Shown here in pieces: positions 43,395 to 52,416 of a stretch of DNA of 64,000 bases; the stretch's first letter is position 1; the number at the start of each line of letters is the position of its first letter. The position numbers were made by a program, and so were the translations under genes. The notes below the pieces were generated by a model, which saw only the letters and a program-made list of their open reading frames with translations, was not told the origin of the DNA and searched no databases. Source of the DNA: JAAYAY01 sp964563135 (GTDB lineage Bacteria; Planctomycetota; Planctomycetia; Pirellulales; Thermoguttaceae). The stretch is from NCBI GenBank assembly GCA_964563135.1, contig CAZLWV010000016.1, forward strand, positions 1 to 64,000. Reading direction: 5' to 3'.

Positions 43395-43969
43395 ATTCGA
43401 GTACGATTCACATTTCTGATGGTACTCCTGCTGACGGGAGCCGCCGTCTGGAGCGATTCGCATATCGGGCCACTTCACTCGGATATGCGTCAGGCGTTTG
43501 GATTTGTGCCGCGGCATGCGCCTGCTTTGTACGGGTATCGACTGTTCACCTCGGTATTCCTCGCAGCGGGTGGCTGGATATTCCACCAAACCCAGTAACC
43601 ATGGCTGCAGCATCTCTGGGAGCCGGCTGGGCGCAGTCGATTGTCCGGGCCGCGGGTGTTGGCCCGTCGGCCGGTTGCCACGGCTGCCGGGGCATCGCGG
43701 CTGCCCATCTGTCCGCCAGAAAACGCCGTCTGCTGGTTGCGGCTCCGGTGTCCATTCTTGCCGTGTGACTTTCCCTGCCTGTCACGACGATCCCGGATCA
43801 GGGTCACCTGATCGCCTTTCCGACCGGCCTTCTCGCCGGATTACGTCTGATCTGCCCAGGAGAAAGGAATTCCACAACGACACTTGTCCCGAAGTACCGA
43901 CTGGTATGTTTCGTACTTCTAGCCGCTTCTCTGGCTGCTGTAACGCCCGTCGCCCCGCTGCCGGGGTGA
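43395..43969 (+). pseudogene. Probable rhomboid-family protease pseudogene
   Basis: One frame (43395-43598) reads 'LIRVRFTFLMVLLLTGAAVW' and later 'YGYRLFTSVFLAAGGWIF', which looks like rhomboid helix 1 and the 'RLxTS' entry to helix 2. After a stop, coding character moves to another frame: 'GCHGCRGIAAAHLSARKRR', a nonsense codon at 43766-43768, then 'DQGHLIAFPTGLLAGLRL'. That last stretch matches the GHxxGFxxGxxxG of the last rhomboid helix, and a final helix ends at 43969. At least one frameshift and one stop separate the pieces. Confidence 0.45.
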
Positions 43970-44076
43970 CTTCCCGTCAAATCCTGGTTTGACACGCTTG
44001 CCCTGCTGCAGCATCTCGGTACAATTCCGAACGATGGAAAGTACGTTGCCCGTGTACCACGCATTGGTTTGCTGCC

Positions 44077-44577
44077 ATGCCGTCAGTCATACCGGTCAAA
44101 TCGCATCGCCTATGGCAACCGTCGGTTTTGCTGACGGCTGTGGTTGCGCTGCTCGCCCTGCCTGCTTTGATCCTGGCAGCTCCGCTCGATGATGCCCCGG
44201 CTCACAACGGTCTGCCTACTCTGCCAGAGCACCGCTCGCCGCTACGAGTCTCGGGCGATCGTCTCTCGCTGCAACCCCTGGACGCTCACGCTCAGAGTCA
44301 GAAATCGAAGTCGCCTTCTGGCGGGGTCGACGAGTGTGACGACTCGGCGCGGCGCACCGCCTCCGGCAATCTCTTCGCTCGTGTGAGAAAGGGCGCTGGG
44401 TCCTGGTATCGGGGCACGCTGTGGTCCTCGCGCCGGATCGCTGAGTCCAGCCACGCTCTGCCCCGGACCTGTACATCAACGGATTTCGGGCAGTGTCGAG
44501 CCGTGGTTCAAGTCCCTTGGCGTGTGGGCGGGTTGGCTGTCGAATCCGTCGTTCTCCTACGCCGGCTTCTGCTCTAA
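44077..44577 (+). CDS. Doubtful small protein with a signal-like helix
   Basis: A 166-codon frame starting with a signal-like segment ('LLTAVVALLALPALILAAP') but then low-complexity and Ser/Arg-rich, without recognisable domains. No good ribosome site precedes the ATG. It may be a remnant or a chance frame. It lies in a ~1.7-kb eroded region before the HPF gene. Confidence 0.25.
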   Translation: MPSVIPVKSHRLWQPSVLLTAVVALLALPALILAAPLDDAPAHNGLPTLPEHRSPLRVSGDRLSLQPLDAHAQSQKSKSPSGGVDECDDSARRTASGNLFARVRKGAGSWYRGTLWSSRRIAESSHALPRTCTSTDFGQCRAVVQVPWRVGGLAVESVVLLRRLLL

Positions 44578-44800
44578 TCGTCGGCTTCTCAGTTCTTCCC
44601 GAGGGACTCTGCGCGGATCTTGCGTTTGCGGCGGCCCGCCGCCTTGCGCCCACCCTGCAATCTGCCTCTTCTCGGGCGTGAGATGTCCTTGTCGCTCACG
44701 TGGACGTACCCTGGGGGACGAAGACGACACTTGTTAGAAAGCATCTATTACCAACAAGAACGGTCGGGCGACTTCCATCTGAAGAGAAGGAGAAGATCCC

Positions 44801-45157
44801 ATGCGTTTGCACACTCGCTGCAGGAACCTCAAACTGACCAGGGAGATCAGGGAGCAAGTACGGTCCCGGCTGGCGTTCGCCCTGGCACGATTCAGTCACC
44901 AGATCGAGGAGGTAACCGCCAGCCTGGCGGACCTGAATGGCCGCAAAGGCGGCCTGGACAAGCAGTGCCGCGTTGTCGTGAAACTCCACCCCAACAGCAA
45001 GATCACCATCGAGGAGACGGACAGCAATGTGTTGGCGGCGATTGCCCGGGCGGCCGACCGGGCCAAGAACGCCGTGGGCCGCACCTTGAAGCGCCGGCTC
45101 GACGCCCGAATCAATCGCAACGGGCTGCGGCCCGCGACAGACGAAATTGCCGAATAG
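44801..45157 (+). CDS. HPF/RaiA-family ribosome-associated protein
   Basis: A 118-aa protein with the sigma-54-modulation/HPF fold: 'TREIREQVRSRLAFALARF', then a beta strand 'CRVVVKLHP' and a final helix 'AIARAADRAKNAVGRTLKRR'. Short HPF proteins bind the 30S decoding region and silence ribosomes under stress. The family is usually ~100-120 residues in the short form. 'aggagaagatccc' precedes the ATG. It heads the stress and antiporter gene set, 16 bp before the Usp gene. Confidence 0.85.
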   Translation: MRLHTRCRNLKLTREIREQVRSRLAFALARFSHQIEEVTASLADLNGRKGGLDKQCRVVVKLHPNSKITIEETDSNVLAAIARAADRAKNAVGRTLKRRLDARINRNGLRPATDEIAE

Positions 45158-45173
45158 GAATAGGAGGTGTACC

Positions 45174-46007
45174 ATGTTGCGAAGCATCCTTATTGGCTTG
45201 GATGAATCTGCCTACAGCAGCGAGGCGCTCGAATTGGGCATCCGCTGGGCGCGGCGTTTCGATGCCATACTCGTCGGCCTCGGGATCGTAGACGAACCCA
45301 CGATCTGCCGGCGCGAGGCGGTGCCGATCGGTGCAGGTCACTACAAGGTGGAACGCAATGAATTCCGTCTCGCCGACGCCCGCGTTCGCGTCGAGACAAT
45401 TCTGGAACGATTCGTCCGGCGCTGCGTTGCGGAAGGGGTGAGACACGAGGTGCTGGAAGACGCGGGTTTGCCCGATATCCAGATCGTACGGCAATCCAGG
45501 CAGTATGACTTGACCATGTTGGGGCAACAAAGCTACTTCTGTTTCGAAACGCAGGACTGGCCGGACGAGACCCTTCGAAAGGTACTGCGGCAGGGTTCTC
45601 GTCCCGTAGTCACGGTGCCCGAAGACGTGCCTCACGGAGTGTCCATTGTCGTGGCGTACGACGGCAGCCCGGAGGCAGATCGGGCGCTGCAGACGTTTCT
45701 GGCGCTGGGTCTGGCCGGCGAGGATACGGTTCACGTCGTGAGCATTCATGCGGACCGATCCGCCGCCGAAGGGTTGGCCCGGCAGGCCGCCGGTTTTCTC
45801 CGGCTCCACGGTGTTGCGGCCCTCCCTCATCCGCTTGAACCGACCATGTCCGAAGATAGAATGATCCTTGCGAAGGTGCAGGAACTGCAGGCCCACTTGC
45901 TGGTCATGGGTGCTTACGGCCGGTTGATGTGGCGAGAGCTGGTATTCGGCTCGACTACGACCAGCGTTCTGGCTGCGAGCCCCGTGCCGATATTTCTGTG
46001 CCGGTGA
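45174..46007 (+). CDS. Universal stress protein with two Usp domains
   Basis: A 277-aa protein with two UspA-like domains in tandem. The first begins 'LRSILIGLDESAYSSEALE' and the second 'SIVVAYDGSPEADRALQTF'. The second ends 'LVMGAYGRLMWRELVFGSTT', matching the ATP-binding G-x-x-G-x9-GS(T) motif. In the first domain the loop is 'LTMLGQQSYFCF', so ATP binding there is doubtful. A consensus 'taggaggtg' lies six bases before the ATG. It is cotranscribed with HPF and probably with mrpA, 65 bp downstream. Confidence 0.9.
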   Translation: MLRSILIGLDESAYSSEALELGIRWARRFDAILVGLGIVDEPTICRREAVPIGAGHYKVERNEFRLADARVRVETILERFVRRCVAEGVRHEVLEDAGLPDIQIVRQSRQYDLTMLGQQSYFCFETQDWPDETLRKVLRQGSRPVVTVPEDVPHGVSIVVAYDGSPEADRALQTFLALGLAGEDTVHVVSIHADRSAAEGLARQAAGFLRLHGVAALPHPLEPTMSEDRMILAKVQELQAHLLVMGAYGRLMWRELVFGSTTTSVLAASPVPIFLCR

Positions 46008-46072
46008 ACTCCTCGTCAGGCGACGGGACGTTTGCGAAGTCGTCGAATCCGGCGACGTTTCAGGGTGGAAGT

Positions 46073-48391
46073 ATGGGAATGACCTTTGCGGTTCTATCAG
46101 GATTCGTAGCGGCCTTGGCCGCCCCGCTGCTCCATCGGTTCGGGCGCCACATCAGCAGCTGGATTGTGGCGCTCGTACCCGTCGCCCTGACGGTCTACTT
46201 CGGCAGTCATATCAAGCAGGTTGCGGCAGGCGATACGTTTCGGGCATCGTATGCGTGGGCGCCGGCGCTGGGCGTTGATTTCTCTTTCTACATGGACGGC
46301 CTCAGCCTGTTGTTCGCCCTGCTCATCAGCGGTATTGGCGCGTTGGTGGTGGTCTATGCAGGCGGCTATCTGGCGGACCACCGGCACCTGGGCCGATTCT
46401 ATTGCTTCCTGCTGCTGTTCATGGCCTCGATGCTGGGAGTCGTCTTGGCCGACAACATGCTGACGCTTTTTGTGTTCTGGGAATTGACCAGTCTGACTTC
46501 CTATTTGCTGATTGGCTTTGATCACCAGCGCGAGGAATCTCGCAAGGCGGCCTGGCAGGCCCTTCTGGTCACCAGCGGCGGGGGGCTTGCCCTGCTGGCC
46601 GGTTTGCTGATGCTGGGCGAGGCCGCCGGCACTATGGAGCTTTCCGAGCTGAATCGCCTGGGTGACGTTGTCCGGAACCACGCGCTCTATCTGCCAATCC
46701 TGTTGCTCATTCTGCTGGGCGCTTTCACCAAGTCGGCGCAATTCCCGTTTCACTTCTGGCTGCCGTCTGCCATGGAAGCGCCGGCCCCCGTCAGCGCGTA
46801 CCTCCATTCGGCAACGATGGTCAAAGCGGGCGTTTACCTGCTCGCCCGACTCAGCCCCGCTATGGCTGGCAGCGCGGCGTGGTGGTACTTGGTCAGCTTC
46901 GGCGGCATGGCGACGATGCTTTGCGGCGCTTACCTCGCACTCTGCAATACCGATCTGAAACGCATCCTTGCCTACTCAACCGTCAGCGCCTTGGGGGTCC
47001 TGATGATGATGCTGGGCCTCGGGACGGCAGCTGCCGTTCAGGCCGCCATGGTGTTCCTGTTGGCCCATGCCCTGTACAAAGGCGCTCTCTTCATGGTGGC
47101 CGGCGCTGTGGATCACGAAACCGGCCTGCGCGATGCGGATCGTTTGGGCGGGTTGTGGCGAGCCATGCCGATCACGGCGACGGCCGCGGTGCTGGCGGCG
47201 CTCTCCATGGCGGGACTCGCCCCGTTCTTGGGGTTCCTGGGCAAGGAGATGCTCCTGGCAGCAACCCTGAAGGCCGAGGGGCGATCGCTTGTCATCCCGG
47301 TCGTGGTGCTCGCGGGCGCCGTGTTCGTGGCCGTGGCCTGTATTGTCGGGCTCCGCGTGTTCTTCGGAAGAGGCCGTCCCACGCCCCGGAATCCTCACGA
47401 GGCTCCCCTGAGCCTCTGGCTGGGCCCCTCGCTCGCGGCGGCAATCGGGCTGGTGCTCGGTCTGCTTCCCTCGCACACGGCCGCCTGGATCCTCTCACCC
47501 GCCGCGTCGGCAGCCTTCGGGGATCGAGAACCTCATATACCGCTCGAACTGTCCCTCTGGCACGGGCTGACACCGGCACTTGGCCTGAGCGCCCTATCCA
47601 TCTTCCTGGGAGCGATTGTCTACGGCAACTGGGACCGGATACGGCGAATCAACCGGCGTTCGGACTTCCTGCTGAGCCACGGGCCGGCGTGGTGGTATGA
47701 TCAGGCTGTCGGGGGACTGAACTGCCTGGCCGCGATGCAGACGCGCGTTCTGCAGACCGGCTACCTGCGGCACTATATCATCGCGATCCTTGCCACAACC
47801 GTTGCACTGACCGGATACGCACTGATCGCCACTGTCGAATGGCCTCCGCGGTCCGCCGGTTCGGTGGTTCGCTTCTACGAGGCGGCCCTGGCGGGGCTGC
47901 TGTTGCTGGCGGCCCTGGCTGCGGTTGGCTCCCGGACGCGATTGGCCGCGGTCGCCGCATTGGGCGTTGTCGGCTACAGCGTGGCGCTGGTCTTCATTCT
48001 GTTCGGCGCACCGGACCTGGCGATGACGCAGTTTGCGATCGAGACCCTGACGGTAATCCTCCTCGTGCTCGTACTCTACCGGCTTCCTCGCTTCGCCGTC
48101 TTCTCCAGCCGATGGGTTCGCATCCGAGACGCGGTATTCGCTCTCGTGACGGGAGCAACGGTCACCGCCCTGGTGCTGGCCGTACTCCACGGCCGAACGC
48201 CCGAACCGGTATCCGGTTACTATGCGGAGCAGAGCGTCGCCGCGGCCCACGGCCGGAATATCGTCAATGTGATCCTCGTCGACTTCCGTGCCTTGGATAC
48301 CCTCGGAGAAATCACGGTGCTGGGCGTCGCCGCCATCGGGGTGCTTGCTCTCCTGAAGTTGAGTCTGGAAGACAGGGAAGACGTGGCATGA
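46073..48391 (+). CDS. mrpA: Na+/H+ antiporter subunit MrpA/MnhA
   Basis: A 772-aa membrane protein related to NuoL. The proton-pumping core includes 'LTLFVFWELTSLTSYLLIG', 'FTKSAQFPFHFWLPSAMEAP' and 'SAYLHSATMVKAGVYLLAR'. The C-terminal third carries the MbhD-like 'ALVFILFGAPDLAMTQFAIE' and MbhE-like 'VDFRALDTLGEITVLGVAAI' parts that are fused in MrpA. With MrpB-G it forms the multisubunit antiporter for Na+ extrusion and pH control. The ATG at 46073 follows 'ggtggaagt'. It overlaps mrpB. Confidence 0.95.
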   Translation: MGMTFAVLSGFVAALAAPLLHRFGRHISSWIVALVPVALTVYFGSHIKQVAAGDTFRASYAWAPALGVDFSFYMDGLSLLFALLISGIGALVVVYAGGYLADHRHLGRFYCFLLLFMASMLGVVLADNMLTLFVFWELTSLTSYLLIGFDHQREESRKAAWQALLVTSGGGLALLAGLLMLGEAAGTMELSELNRLGDVVRNHALYLPILLLILLGAFTKSAQFPFHFWLPSAMEAPAPVSAYLHSATMVKAGVYLLARLSPAMAGSAAWWYLVSFGGMATMLCGAYLALCNTDLKRILAYSTVSALGVLMMMLGLGTAAAVQAAMVFLLAHALYKGALFMVAGAVDHETGLRDADRLGGLWRAMPITATAAVLAALSMAGLAPFLGFLGKEMLLAATLKAEGRSLVIPVVVLAGAVFVAVACIVGLRVFFGRGRPTPRNPHEAPLSLWLGPSLAAAIGLVLGLLPSHTAAWILSPAASAAFGDREPHIPLELSLWHGLTPALGLSALSIFLGAIVYGNWDRIRRINRRSDFLLSHGPAWWYDQAVGGLNCLAAMQTRVLQTGYLRHYIIAILATTVALTGYALIATVEWPPRSAGSVVRFYEAALAGLLLLAALAAVGSRTRLAAVAALGVVGYSVALVFILFGAPDLAMTQFAIETLTVILLVLVLYRLPRFAVFSSRWVRIRDAVFALVTGATVTALVLAVLHGRTPEPVSGYYAEQSVAAAHGRNIVNVILVDFRALDTLGEITVLGVAAIGVLALLKLSLEDREDVA

Positions 48392-48801
48392 CGACGATCA
48401 TTCTCCGGACGGCCGCACGTTACCTTCTTCCGCTCATGCTGCTGTTCTCCGTGTTTCTGGTGCTGCGAGGCCACCACGAGCCCGGAGGTGGGTTTGTGGG
48501 CGGGCTGGTCGCTGCGGCGGCCGTGGTCCTTTATGCCGTCGCCTATGGTGTACGAGATGCTGCGCGCCTTCTGCGGACCGATCCTCGCGCCCTGATCGGC
48601 GCCGGCATGCTGACCGCCCTGGCAAGCGGCCTCACGGCCCTCGTCGTCGGACAACCTGTCATGACCGGTCAGTGGGTTTCGCTGTTCCTGCCCGGCGTGG
48701 GGGAGTTTCATCTCGGCACCCCGCTGGTGTTCGACATCGGTGTGTACCTGGCCGTTCTGGGAACAGTTCTTACCATTATCCTGTCGCTGGCGGAGCAATG
48801 A
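48388..48801 (+). CDS. mrpB: Na+/H+ antiporter subunit MrpB/MnhB
   Basis: A 137-aa protein with four helices. It shows the MnhB signature 'FLVLRGHHEPGGGFVGGL' and a conserved end, 'PLVFDIGVYLAVLGTVLTI'. Starts in an ATGA overlap with mrpA. It is part of the MrpA-G complex. Confidence 0.95.
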   Translation: MTTIILRTAARYLLPLMLLFSVFLVLRGHHEPGGGFVGGLVAAAAVVLYAVAYGVRDAARLLRTDPRALIGAGMLTALASGLTALVVGQPVMTGQWVSLFLPGVGEFHLGTPLVFDIGVYLAVLGTVLTIILSLAEQ

Positions 48802-48802
48802 A

Positions 48803-49150
48803 ATGGAAACGCTGCTTGCCTTTATCGTCGGCGGACTGTACGCCTCCGCCGTCTACCTGATGCTGCGGCGGAGCCTGGTGAAACTGGTGATCGGCCTGAT
48901 GCTGCTGTCGCACGGAGCCAACCTGCTGATATTCACGATCGGAGGACTCACCAGCAGCCGTCCCCCCATTGTCGCCGAGGGGCAGACTCTCCCCGCGGCG
49001 CCGTTTGCCGACCCGTTGCCGCAGGCGTTGATCCTGACCGCAATCGTGATCAGCTTCGGAGTCACGGCCTTTGCGGTGGTGCTGTTGCAGCGGGCCTACC
49101 AGGCCGTCGGCAGCGACGATCTGGACAAGATGAAAACGACCGACACATGA
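48803..49150 (+). CDS. mrpC: Na+/H+ antiporter subunit MrpC/MnhC
   Basis: A 115-aa, three-helix homolog of NuoK with 'LVKLVIGLMLLSHGANLLIF' and 'DPLPQALILTAIVISFGVTA', both typical of MnhC. It starts 1 bp after the mrpB stop and overlaps mrpD. It contributes to the ion path of the antiporter. Confidence 0.95.
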   Translation: METLLAFIVGGLYASAVYLMLRRSLVKLVIGLMLLSHGANLLIFTIGGLTSSRPPIVAEGQTLPAAPFADPLPQALILTAIVISFGVTAFAVVLLQRAYQAVGSDDLDKMKTTDT

Positions 49151-50679
49151 ACATCCTGATCGCTCTCCCCATCCTCATTCCGCTGTTGACGGCAGCGGTT
49201 TCGTTGCTCGCTTGGCAGCGACGCACCGTCCAACGCCGGCTCGGCGTGGTTGGCATGGCCGCCCTGTTTGCAGCAACGGTCGCGCTGTTGCTCCACGTCC
49301 GCGCCGACGGTGTTCAGGCCATCCAGATCGGCAGTTGGCCGGCTCCCTATGGGATCACGCTGGTGGCCGATCTGCTTGCTGCAATCATGGTGTTGCTGGC
49401 AGGTCTGGTGGGATTGGCGGTTGCCGTGTATTCGGTGCGAAGCATGGACTGGCAACGGGAGGCATTCGGCTATTATCCGCTGTTGCACGTGCTCCTGGCA
49501 GGAGTCTGCGGCGCCTTCCTGACCGGCGACCTCTTCAATCTCTACGTCTGGTTTGAGGTCATGCTCATCGCCTCCTTCGTTCTGCTGACCCTGGGAGGCC
49601 GGCGGTCGCAGCTCGAAGGAGCCATTAAGTACGTGACCCTCAATCTGATCTCCTCGGCCCTGTTCCTGACCGGTGTCGGTATCCTGTACGGGGTTGCCGG
49701 CACTCTGAACATGGCCGACCTCCACGTCAAGCTCCCGAATGCGCCCCCCGGAATCGTGACCACGCTGGCGATGCTGTTCCTGGTGTCGTTCGGCATCAAA
49801 GCCGCCGTGTTTCCGCTATTCTTCTGGCTTCCGGCCTCGTACCACACGCCCCCGGTTGCCGTCTCAGCAGTCTTCGCCGGCCTGTTGACCAAGGTCGGCG
49901 TCTACGCACTGATCCGCGTATTCACTCTGCTCTTCGTGCAGAATCCGCAGTACACCCATACGATCATCCTGTGGATCGCCGGCCTGACCATGGTGACCGG
50001 TGTTCTGGGAGCGATGGCACAGCACGAAATTCGCCGGGTCCTTTCCTTCCACATCGTCAGCCAGATCGGCTACATGATCATGGGGCTGGCCTTGTTCGGC
50101 CTGGCCTCGACTCCCGCTCTGGCCGTTCTTTCGCTTGCCGGATCGGTCTTCTACATCGTCCACCACATCCTCGTGAAGACCAACCTGTTCCTGGTGAGCG
50201 GGATTACCTTCCGGCTGCGTGGGACCTATGAACTGAAAGAACTGGGAGGGCTTGCCAACTCCCATCCGGGTCTGGCGATCCTGTTCCTGATCCCGGCCTT
50301 GTCGCTGGCCGGACTTCCGCCGCTCTCCGGTTTCTTCGCCAAGCTGTCGCTCGTCCGGGCTGGACTGGGAACCCAGCAATACGCGATAGTGGCCGTTGCG
50401 CTGGCCGTCAGCCTGCTCACCTTGTACTCCATGACGAAGATCTGGACCGAAGCTTTCTGGAAACCGGCCCCGGAACCTCAAGGCAGCAAAGGCGATCCGG
50501 CGGGTGAGGAGTCGCATGTTGGCAGCGGCCTGATGACCGCGCCGGTCGCGGTTCTCGCCGCAATCACGGTGATCGTGGGCCTGGGGGCCGGGCCGCTTTT
50601 CGATCTGTCCATCCAGGCGGCCGAACAACTTCATGACCCGTCTGAATACCTCCGAGCCGTCTTGGGAGATTCAGCATGA
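49147..50679 (+). CDS. mrpD: Na+/H+ antiporter subunit MrpD/MnhD
   Basis: A 510-aa NuoN/NuoM-like subunit. Characteristic stretches are 'GDLFNLYVWFEVMLIASFVL', 'FGIKAAVFPLFFWLPASYHT' and 'HHILVKTNLFLVSGI'. The conserved Glu in 'YVWFEVML' and the Lys in 'FGIKAAVFP' are those used for proton transfer in this family. It overlaps mrpC and mrpE by 4 bp each. Confidence 0.95.
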   Translation: MNILIALPILIPLLTAAVSLLAWQRRTVQRRLGVVGMAALFAATVALLLHVRADGVQAIQIGSWPAPYGITLVADLLAAIMVLLAGLVGLAVAVYSVRSMDWQREAFGYYPLLHVLLAGVCGAFLTGDLFNLYVWFEVMLIASFVLLTLGGRRSQLEGAIKYVTLNLISSALFLTGVGILYGVAGTLNMADLHVKLPNAPPGIVTTLAMLFLVSFGIKAAVFPLFFWLPASYHTPPVAVSAVFAGLLTKVGVYALIRVFTLLFVQNPQYTHTIILWIAGLTMVTGVLGAMAQHEIRRVLSFHIVSQIGYMIMGLALFGLASTPALAVLSLAGSVFYIVHHILVKTNLFLVSGITFRLRGTYELKELGGLANSHPGLAILFLIPALSLAGLPPLSGFFAKLSLVRAGLGTQQYAIVAVALAVSLLTLYSMTKIWTEAFWKPAPEPQGSKGDPAGEESHVGSGLMTAPVAVLAAITVIVGLGAGPLFDLSIQAAEQLHDPSEYLRAVLGDSA

Positions 50680-51149
50680 GGGCTTTCCTGTGGAATATCT
50701 TCCTGGCGACGCTCTGGGCCGCTCTGGCCGGGCAGCTCACCCTTCTCAACCTGGCCATCGGTTTCGTGCTGGGGGCACTGGTGCTGTCGTTCGTCCAGCG
50801 CGAGAATGCTCCACAACGCTACTTCACCAGATTGCGCCAGGTTCTCGGCCTCGCCCTGTTCTTCGTTTGGGAATTGCTTCTGTCGAACCTCCGCGTGGCC
50901 TACGACGTGATAACGCCCCGCCACTACATGCAGCCCGGCATAATCGCCGTCCCCCTCGATGCCCGGACCGATGCCGAGATCACGCTCTTGGCCAACTTAC
51001 TGACCCTCACGCCCGGCACCCTGAGCCTCGATGTCTCGGCCGACCGGCGTCTTCTCTATGTCCACGTCATGTACATCCAAGACGTGGATGTCGCGCGACG
51101 TTCCATCAAAGATGGGTTTGAACGGCGCGTACTGGAGGTGCTTCGATGA
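50676..51149 (+). CDS. mrpE: Na+/H+ antiporter subunit MrpE/MnhE
   Basis: A 157-aa protein with two N-terminal helices and a cytosolic domain containing 'LLANLLTLTPGTLSLDVS' and 'LYVHVMYIQD', both hallmarks of MnhE. Overlaps both neighbours by 4 bp. It is needed for assembly of the antiporter in studied systems. Confidence 0.95.
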   Translation: MRAFLWNIFLATLWAALAGQLTLLNLAIGFVLGALVLSFVQRENAPQRYFTRLRQVLGLALFFVWELLLSNLRVAYDVITPRHYMQPGIIAVPLDARTDAEITLLANLLTLTPGTLSLDVSADRRLLYVHVMYIQDVDVARRSIKDGFERRVLEVLR

Positions 51150-51436
51150 ACTGGCAAGAGTTGACGATCTCGCAGGCAGCCGCCTTGATCGCGGCCCTGA
51201 TACTGACCGCAGCCTTCCTGCTGGCGTTCGTTCGTCTGCTCCGCGGGCCGAGCATCCCGGACCGCGTGGTGGCGCTCGATCTGATTGCCGTGCTGGTGGT
51301 GGCCGCCGTGGGGGCGCAAAGCATCGCCGCCGATCAGCCGATGCTGTTCGACGCCGCACTCGTTCTCGCCCTCCTTGCGTTCCTGGGCACGGTGGCTTTC
51401 GCCCGCTACGTGGAAAGGAGCGGCCACGATGACTGA
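51146..51436 (+). CDS. mrpF: Na+/H+ antiporter subunit MrpF/MnhF
   Basis: A 96-aa, three-helix protein with 'LLRGPSIPDRVVALDLIAVL', the MnhF signature containing the conserved Asp. Starts in an ATGA overlap with mrpE and overlaps mrpG by 8 bp. Confidence 0.95.
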   Translation: MNWQELTISQAAALIAALILTAAFLLAFVRLLRGPSIPDRVVALDLIAVLVVAAVGAQSIAADQPMLFDAALVLALLAFLGTVAFARYVERSGHDD

Positions 51437-51821
51437 AATCCTCGTCGCTTCGCTGCTCCTGATCGGCAGCCTGTTCATGCTGTTGGCGAGCGTCGGTGTC
51501 CTGCGCATGCCCGATGTCTACATGCGGTTGGCAACGTCGACCAAGGCCAGCACGCTGGGCGTCGCTTGCATCTTGACGGCCGTGGCCGTGCATTTCGCTC
51601 AGATGGGCGTCGGTACCCGGGCTATCGCCGCCGTGGTCTTCATCTTCCTCACCGCTCCGATCGCTGCACACATGATCGGTCGTGCAGCCTATGTGGTCGG
51701 TGTGCCCATGTGGAACCGAGCCGTTGTCGATGAATTGCGGGACCCCCGACCTGGCGGGCCGCTGCAAATGTCAACCGCAACCGGCGACCAGGGCTCCGGG
51801 GACCCGGCCGGCCGCAAATAG
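51429..51821 (+). CDS. mrpG: Na+/H+ antiporter subunit MrpG/MnhG
   Basis: A 130-aa protein with the MnhG signature 'LLASVGVLRMPDVYMRLATS' followed by 'TKASTLGVACIL'. It completes the A-G set and is the last gene of the operon. The C-terminal 30 residues are polar and probably disordered. Confidence 0.95.
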   Translation: MTEILVASLLLIGSLFMLLASVGVLRMPDVYMRLATSTKASTLGVACILTAVAVHFAQMGVGTRAIAAVVFIFLTAPIAAHMIGRAAYVVGVPMWNRAVVDELRDPRPGGPLQMSTATGDQGSGDPAGRK

Positions 51822-51919
51822 CCGACAAGGCCTCGCTAGACTCAGGTGACTCGTCAGGAATCCGGTGTGATCCGCCCCTGGTAAAGAACTGCCCTGGCAG
51901 GGCATCCCGGGACCGCGAG

Positions 51920-52260
51920 TCAATCGATGCCTGGCGGCACTTGGGTTCCGGCCTCCGCTGGAACTGCCAGGTGCCTGGCAAGCATGCCGAAGAAGGCGGA
52001 CCGATCGATCGGTTTGGTGGCGTATTCGTCGCAGCCGGCCTGGAGGCACTTCTCCGAGTCCTCAGGAAGAGCGTGCGCCGTCAAGGCAACGATCGCTCCA
52101 CCATAACCAGACTCCCGCAGGCCTCACGTCGCATCGTGGCCATTCATGACCGGCATTTGCATATCCATGAGAATCATGTCGAACGGTTGCTGGCAAGGAT
52201 CGGCGAACAGCACGCTCGACAGCATCGTCTGAAGCCGCGTCCGGTGCCTTGCCACAGCCA
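51920..52260 (-). pseudogene. Response-regulator receiver-domain pseudogene
   Basis: On the minus strand one frame reads 'QQPFDMILMDMQMPVMNGHD', the phospho-acceptor strand of a receiver domain. It then meets a TGA and continues in frame as 'GLRESGYGGAIVALTAHALP', then 'CLQAGCDEYATKPIDRSAFF', ending at 51920. These are the conserved T/A and KP blocks. The N-terminal third, with the acidic pocket, is absent. The remnant probably comes from a hybrid histidine kinase. A dispersed-repeat copy lies directly at its upstream end. Confidence 0.75.
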
Positions 52261-52263
52261 GCA

Positions 52264-52350
52264 ACGTGGGATCGAGACTGCGCAGCGACTCGGTGATTGC
52301 CGCATGACTCTAAAGCCTTCAGCCCAACACTAAGCTGCGACAGAGCACTG
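52264..52350 (-). repeat. Dispersed repeat, copy 4 (inverted)
   Basis: Reverse-oriented relative to copies 1-3 and more diverged: 'gggatcgagactgcgcag', 'gattgccgcatgactcta' and 'aagctgcgacagagcac' align with the reverse complement of 1143-1246. It abuts the broken receiver gene. Confidence 0.6.
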
Positions 52351-52416
52351 GCGCGTGGCCAGACGAAGCCTGGGCGTGAGCGCTCAGCGGCAGCAGGACC
52401 TGCCCGCCTCCGCCCA

